A stretch of DNA of 64,000 bases from Erythrobacter dokdonensis DSW-74 (GTDB lineage: Bacteria > Pseudomonadota > Alphaproteobacteria > Sphingomonadales > Sphingomonadaceae): positions 1-64,000 of the forward strand of contig NZ_LZYB01000009.1 of NCBI RefSeq assembly GCF_001677335.1, in the 5' to 3' direction. The position numbers were made by a program, and so were the translations under genes. Below the pieces are notes generated by a model. It saw nothing but the letters and a program-made list of their open reading frames with translations. It had not been told where the DNA came from and made no database searches. Below are positions 59,667 to 64,000 of this stretch, one piece after another (position 1 is the stretch's first letter; every line of letters starts with the position of its first letter).

Positions 59667-62522
59667 ATGGCCGAACCGAAACAGCATCTCTACCTCGTCG
59701 ACGGATCCTCATACATCTTCCGCGCCTATCACAGGCTGCCACCGCTGACCGATCCGCAGGGCACGCCGGTCGGAGCGGTGTATGGCTATACCACCATGCT
59801 GTGGAAGCTCGCCGCCGATCTCGACGAGGCCGACGGGCCGACACATCTTGCGGTGATTCTCGACGCCAGCGGCGTGTCTTTCCGCAACGAGATCTACGAT
59901 CAATACAAGGCCAACCGGCCCGAACCGCCCGAAGACCTCGTCCCGCAATTCCCGCTGATCCGCGATGCGACCCGCGCCTTCAGCCTGCCCTGCATCGAGG
60001 TCGAAGGGCTGGAGGCCGATGACCTGATCGCGACCTATGCCCGCGAAGCGCAGCGCCAGGGCTGGGACGTGACCATCGTCTCGTCCGACAAGGACCTGAT
60101 GCAGCTCATCAGCGAGGTGGACGGCCCGAACGGCCCGGCACGCATCGACATGCTCGACACAATGAAGAACCAGCGCATCTGGCTTCCGGAAGTCGAGGAA
60201 AAGTTCGGCGTCGGCCCCGAACTAGTCGGCGATGTGCTGGCGCTGATGGGCGACAGCGTGGACAATGTGCCGGGCATTTTCGGGATCGGGCCCAAGACCG
60301 CTTCCAAGCTGATCGCCGAACACGGCTCGCTCACCGCCGCGCTCGATGCGGCGCCGGAGATGAAGCCGTCCAAGCTGAAGGAGCGCCTGATCGAAGGGCG
60401 CGGCGATGCCGAGCTGTCGAAAATTCTCGTGACGCTCAAGGAGGACTGCGACCTGCCGCAGCCGCTGGAGGAGATGAAGCTCGGCCCCGTCCCGCCCGGA
60501 CCGCTTGCCGCCTTCCTCGAAAAGCACGGCTTTACCTCGCTGCTGAAACGGCTCGAGACCGGCAATGGCAGCCCCGCGCGCAAGACCGATCTCAACCCGC
60601 CCAAGGCCGACAAGCCCGGAGCAAACCGCGCAGGGGACGACAGCGCCAACCGCCAGCCGCTGCCCGAAATGCCGCGCATCGATCACGCCGCCTATGCGAC
60701 CGTCCAGACGCTGGACGCGCTGGAAGAATGGATCGCCCGCGCCCGCGCCGCGCAAGTGGTGGCGGTCGATACCGAGACCACCTCGCTCGATGCGATGCAG
60801 GCCGATCTCGTCGGGGTCAGCCTCGCGCTTGCACCCAATGATGCCTGCTATATCCCGCTGGCGCACGGCGGGAACGACATGTTCGCCCAGAAGCCCGAGC
60901 AGGTGGACAAGGCGGCGGCGCTTGCCGCGCTCAAGCCGCTGCTGGAGGATGATGCCGTCCTCAAGGTGTTCCAGAACGGCAAGTATGACCTCAACGTGCT
61001 GGCGCGCGAAGGGATCGCCGTGGCCCCCATCGAGGATACGATGGTGATCAGCTTCGATCTTGATGCCGGGCGCGGTGAAGATGGCATGGGGGGCGGCCAC
61101 GGGATGGACGAACTCAGCCAGCGCCATCTCGGCCACACCCCCATCGCCTTCAAGGACGTATGCGGCACCGGCAAGAAGGCGATTTCCTTTGCCGAGGTGC
61201 CGCTGGAGGATGCCACCCGCTACGCCGCCGAGGATGCGGATGTGACCTTGCGGCTCTACCGTGTGCTCAAGCCGCGCCTTGCCGAGGAAGGGGGAACGCG
61301 CATCTACGAGCGGGTCGACCGCCCTCTGATCCCCGTGGTCGCCCGCATGGAGCGCGAGGGTATCCGCGTCGATCGTGCGCGGCTGGCGAAGCTGTCGGAG
61401 GAATTCGCCGTCGAGATCGGACGGCTCGAAGGGGAAGTCCACGCCGCTGCCGGACAGGAATTCACTGTCGGCAGCCCCAAGCAGCTGGGCGAGATCCTGT
61501 TCGACAAACTGGGTTACAAGGGCGGGAAGAAGGGCAAGAGCGGGCAATATTCGACCGATGTCTCGGTGCTCGAACGGCTTGCAGGCGAAGGCGCGCCGAT
61601 TGCCAAGCTGGTGCTCGAATGGCGTCAGCTCTCGAAACTCAAATCGACCTATACCGATGCGCTTCAGGCGGCGATCAACCCGGATACCGGGCGGGTGCAC
61701 ACCAGCTATTCGCTGGTCGGTGCGCAGACCGGACGATTGAGTTCGACCGATCCGAACCTCCAGAACATCCCGGTGCGCACGCCGATCGGTCGCCAGATCC
61801 GCGAGGCCTTCGTACCCGAGCCGGGCAATGTCCTGCTCGCGGCGGACTATTCGCAGATCGAGCTGCGCCTCGCCGCGCACATGGCCGATGTCGATACGCT
61901 GAAACAGGCTTTCGCCCACGGCGAGGACATCCACGCCCGCACCGCGACCGAGATGTTCGGCGAAGTCACCCGCGATACCCGCGCGCGGGCCAAGACGATC
62001 AATTTCGCGATCCTCTACGGCATCAGCCGCTGGGGGCTGGCCTCAAGGCTGGAGGTTGAGCCCGACGAAGCCCAGGCGATGATCGACACCTATTTCCAGC
62101 GCTTCCCCGGCATCCAGCGCTATATCCACGAGACGCTCGAGAGCGTGCGCGCCAAGGGCTATTCCGAGACGCTGTTCGGCCGCAAGACGTGGTTCCCGCG
62201 GATCAATTCGAAGAACCAGGCCGAACGGCAGGGGTCGGAGCGCGCCGCGATCAATGCGCCGATCCAGGGCACCAGCGCCGACATCATCAAGCGCGCGATG
62301 GCGCGAATGCTCCCCGCGCTGGCCGAGGCCGGCCTGCATGACGTGCGGATGCTTCTGCAAGTGCACGACGAACTGGTGTTCGAGCTGCCGGAGGAGCGGG
62401 TCGAGGCCGCAACGCCGATCATCCGGCAGGTAATGGCCGAGGCCGCGCTGCCTGCGGTGGAACTGTCGGTCCCGCTCGGCGTGGATATCGGCACCGGGCT
62501 CAGCTGGGACGCGGCACATTAG
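59667..62522 (+). CDS. polA: DNA polymerase I
   Basis: A 951-residue polymerase. The 5' nuclease covers about 1-300 (YLVDGSSYIFRAYH; VEGLEADDLIATYA). The 3'-5' exonuclease is intact: VVAVDTETTSLD has the metal-binding Asp and Glu. The polymerase domain shows motif A DYSQIELRLAAH, motif B RARAKTINFAILYG and motif C VHDELVFELP. A stretch of about 25 residues with Lys/Asp/Ser near 310-335 links nuclease and exonuclease. It fills gaps and removes RNA primers. ATG 59667 is taken over ATG 59652 since MAEPKQHLYLVDG fits the family start. Confidence 0.96.
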   Translation: MAEPKQHLYLVDGSSYIFRAYHRLPPLTDPQGTPVGAVYGYTTMLWKLAADLDEADGPTHLAVILDASGVSFRNEIYDQYKANRPEPPEDLVPQFPLIRDATRAFSLPCIEVEGLEADDLIATYAREAQRQGWDVTIVSSDKDLMQLISEVDGPNGPARIDMLDTMKNQRIWLPEVEEKFGVGPELVGDVLALMGDSVDNVPGIFGIGPKTASKLIAEHGSLTAALDAAPEMKPSKLKERLIEGRGDAELSKILVTLKEDCDLPQPLEEMKLGPVPPGPLAAFLEKHGFTSLLKRLETGNGSPARKTDLNPPKADKPGANRAGDDSANRQPLPEMPRIDHAAYATVQTLDALEEWIARARAAQVVAVDTETTSLDAMQADLVGVSLALAPNDACYIPLAHGGNDMFAQKPEQVDKAAALAALKPLLEDDAVLKVFQNGKYDLNVLAREGIAVAPIEDTMVISFDLDAGRGEDGMGGGHGMDELSQRHLGHTPIAFKDVCGTGKKAISFAEVPLEDATRYAAEDADVTLRLYRVLKPRLAEEGGTRIYERVDRPLIPVVARMEREGIRVDRARLAKLSEEFAVEIGRLEGEVHAAAGQEFTVGSPKQLGEILFDKLGYKGGKKGKSGQYSTDVSVLERLAGEGAPIAKLVLEWRQLSKLKSTYTDALQAAINPDTGRVHTSYSLVGAQTGRLSSTDPNLQNIPVRTPIGRQIREAFVPEPGNVLLAADYSQIELRLAAHMADVDTLKQAFAHGEDIHARTATEMFGEVTRDTRARAKTINFAILYGISRWGLASRLEVEPDEAQAMIDTYFQRFPGIQRYIHETLESVRAKGYSETLFGRKTWFPRINSKNQAERQGSERAAINAPIQGTSADIIKRAMARMLPALAEAGLHDVRMLLQVHDELVFELPEERVEAATPIIRQVMAEAALPAVELSVPLGVDIGTGLSWDAAH

Positions 62523-62615
62523 GTCGGCCTAGCCCCCGGTTCGACCCCCGCCAGACCGGGTTTGGCGCGGCTTTGCCTTCCCTTTGGAAAGGGTCAGTCG
62601 CACCGCCGGTGCCAA

Positions 62616-62631
62616 TGTTTCACGTGGAACA
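62616..62631. other. parS-like centromere site
   Basis: TGTTTCACGTGGAACA lies here. The usual ParB-binding consensus TGTTNCACGTGAAACA, read on the other strand, is TGTTTCACGTGNAACA, so all fixed bases match. It lies in the 120-base gap between the convergent polA and CDC48-type genes. I saw no other match in the window by eye. Confidence 0.8.
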
Positions 62632-62642
62632 TTAGCCGAACA

Positions 62643-64000
62643 TCAATCGTGTTTCTTTTCCCGCGTCGGGGTCAGCATGTCGGGCGACAGGAAGCCGATG
62701 GGCTGCACTTCGGCCGCGCGTTTCTTCAATTCGCCGCGCATTTTCTTGTATTCGGACTCCATCGCCTCGGTGACGGTTGCACGCGAATCCTTGAGCGCGG
62801 CCTCGAAATCCTCGGCAGAGACCTGTGTGACCTCCCCGCCCACGCGCCGCAGCGCCGAAAGACCCGCGCGGCGCACGAGGTCTTCGAGGTCGGCCCCCGT
62901 AAAGCGCTCGGTCTTGCCCGCCAAGGCGCCGAGATCGACATCGTCCGCCAGCGGCATCTTGGCAGTGTGAATGCCGAGAATATGCTCGCGCCCCCCCTTG
63001 TCGGGGGTGCCGACATAGACAAGTTCATCGAAACGGCCCGGACGCAGCAGCGCAGGATCGACCAGCGTCGGGCGGTTGGTGGCACCGACCACAACGACCG
63101 ATTGCAGCTCCTCCAACCCGTCCATTTCGGCAAGGATGGTATTGACCACGCGCCCGGTCACCTGCGGCTCGCCCTGCCCGCTGCCGCGAGCGGGAACCAG
63201 CGAATCGATCTCGTCGATGAACACCACGCAAGGCGCGACCGCGCGGGCGCGGGCGAAGAGGCGGGCGATCTGCTGCTCGCTCTCGCCATACCATTTGGAA
63301 AGCAGGTCGGAGGACTTCATCGAGATGAAGTTCGCCTCGGCCTCCTTCGCCACCGCCTTCGCCAGCAAGGTCTTGCCGGTGCCGGGCGGGCCATAGAGCA
63401 GAAATCCCTTGGCCGGACGGATGCCGAGCCGGCGGAAGGCCTCGGGGTTCTTCAAGGGGAGTTCGATCCCCTCCTTGAGCTTGTCGATGGCCTCGCCCGC
63501 CCCGCCGATATCACTCCAGGCGACATTGGGAACCTGCACCATCACCTCGCGCATCGCCGAGGGCTGGACGCGCTTCAGGGCCGCGAGGAAATCGTCGCGG
63601 GTCACGCACAGGTCTTCGAGGACTTCGGGCGGGATGGTGCGTTCGTCGAGGTCGAGCCGCGGCATGATCCGCCGCACTGCCTCGATCGCCGCCTCGCGTG
63701 AAAGCGCTGCAATATCTGCACCCACAAAGCCGTGGGTGACGCGCGCCAGCTCCCTGAGATCGACCGCCTCTTCCATCGGCATCCCGCGGGTGTGGATCGC
63801 CAGGATCTCGCGCCGCCCGCGCTCGTCGGGGACGCCGATCACGATCTCGCGGTCGAAGCGGCCGGGGCGGCGGAGCGCCTCGTCGATGGCATCGGGACGG
63901 TTGGTGGCGGCGATGACGACAAGGTTGGCGCGCTGTTCCAGCCCGTCCATTAGCGTCAGCAGCTGGGCGACCAGCCGCTTTTCCGCTTCACCCGTCACCT
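62643..64000 (-). CDS. CDC48-type AAA+ ATPase (C-terminal part; cut by window edge)
   Basis: The gene begins beyond the right edge; 452 residues are visible, covering the end of the first and all of the second AAA+ domain. The first has the VIAATNRPDAIDEALRRPGRFD second-region motif, and the second has a full GPPGTGKTLLAKAVA, IDEIDSLVPARG, and GATNRPTLVDPALLRPGRFD. The double-domain CDC48/VCP layout and the FVGADIAALSREAA segment set it apart from FtsH or proteasomal ATPases. It presumably unfolds or remodels proteins. The stop at 62643 is followed by a parS-like site. Confidence 0.88.
   Translation of the reverse strand, partial: VTGEAEKRLVAQLLTLMDGLEQRANLVVIAATNRPDAIDEALRRPGRFDREIVIGVPDERGRREILAIHTRGMPMEEAVDLRELARVTHGFVGADIAALSREAAIEAVRRIMPRLDLDERTIPPEVLEDLCVTRDDFLAALKRVQPSAMREVMVQVPNVAWSDIGGAGEAIDKLKEGIELPLKNPEAFRRLGIRPAKGFLLYGPPGTGKTLLAKAVAKEAEANFISMKSSDLLSKWYGESEQQIARLFARARAVAPCVVFIDEIDSLVPARGSGQGEPQVTGRVVNTILAEMDGLEELQSVVVVGATNRPTLVDPALLRPGRFDELVYVGTPDKGGREHILGIHTAKMPLADDVDLGALAGKTERFTGADLEDLVRRAGLSALRRVGGEVTQVSAEDFEAALKDSRATVTEAMESEYKKMRGELKKRAAEVQPIGFLSPDMLTPTREKKHD

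Noticed and set aside
1..64000. tRNA, rRNA or tmRNA genes
   Set aside because: I looked for the T-loop pattern GGTTCGAATCC and long clover-leaf candidates in the gaps and found none. A covariance-model search would settle this.
1..64000. CRISPR arrays, insertion sequences or prophage genes
   Set aside because: No direct repeats with regular spacing, no transposase or integrase motif and no phage structural gene were seen.

Overview
The window is a continuous stretch of high-GC chromosome from an alphaproteobacterium, most likely a sphingomonad of the Erythrobacteraceae/Sphingomonadaceae type. That view rests on the rpsT-dnaA gene order, a cysteine-free 41-residue ribosomal protein L36, UPF0262, a Tim44-domain membrane protein beside mltA and secB, a CC_3452-type small secreted protein, DUF4402 with a chaperone-usher locus, and GC-rich third codon positions throughout. 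I see no prophage, insertion sequence, CRISPR array, rRNA or tRNA. The region is mainly core genome, with a few accessory genes.

Layout. 0-2 kb: minus-strand chaperone-usher locus (DUF4402 subunit, PapD-like chaperone, start of a probable usher cut by the left edge). 2.3-5.4 kb: GAF-PAS-PAS hybrid histidine kinase with an overlapping NarL-type regulator, then about 640 bases without a convincing gene. 6-9.5 kb: MscS channel, then Smr, MltA and a Tim44-domain protein on the minus strand. 9.7-12.9 kb: secB-murJ-trpS. 13-19.7 kb: DUF4136 lipoprotein, dut-coaBC, ubiE-ubiB, mutM, rpsT. 20.2-25.1 kb: dnaA, a MoeB/ThiF-like enzyme, a small unknown gene, a sirtuin, dapB and nth. 25-31.7 kb: two related small secreted proteins, dapE with a symporter, cupin-LysE, S1/P1 nuclease, GST and VOC genes. 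32.5-36.4 kb: trehalose operon otsB-GH15-otsA. 36.4-44.4 kb: dnaB, UPF0262, a GH25-like protein, cdd, DUF4197, an M14 carboxypeptidase with a second DUF4136-like lipoprotein, galE, rpmJ and a HAD hydrolase. 44.5-50 kb: CC_3452-type protein facing an HxlR regulator, recQ, a TonB-like protein and a YifB/ComM ATPase. 50-54.5 kb: a ClpP-fold periplasmic protein, then rpmH-rnpA-yidD-yidC-engB. 54.6-64 kb: secreted proteins, a DUF305-LVIVD fusion, a class A beta-lactamase-like hydrolase, an Ala-rich lipoprotein, polA and the C-terminal part of a CDC48-type ATPase.

How the genes work together. Many neighbours are translationally coupled by 1-4 base or slightly longer overlaps (kinase/regulator, mltA/smr, dapE/symporter, cupin/lysE, GST/nuclease, otsB/GH15/otsA, GH25/cdd, DUF4136/M14, rnpA/yidD). 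The rpmH-to-engB block makes the RNase P protein and the membrane insertion machinery. dapB and dapE act in lysine and peptidoglycan precursor synthesis, murJ and mltA in wall assembly and turnover, and ubiE and ubiB in ubiquinone synthesis.

Most notable observations: otsA seems to start at an ATA codon fused to the upstream stop (ATAG); a consensus parS site lies between polA and the CDC48 gene; five hairpins sit in tandem between rpmH and rnpA; MutM has an incomplete zinc finger; a beta-lactamase-like enzyme has Asp at the Glu166 position; CoaBC has a 150-residue acidic insert; and a tandem CTGTCGACAG palindrome cluster follows dnaA. I found no clear, wholly new multi-gene system.
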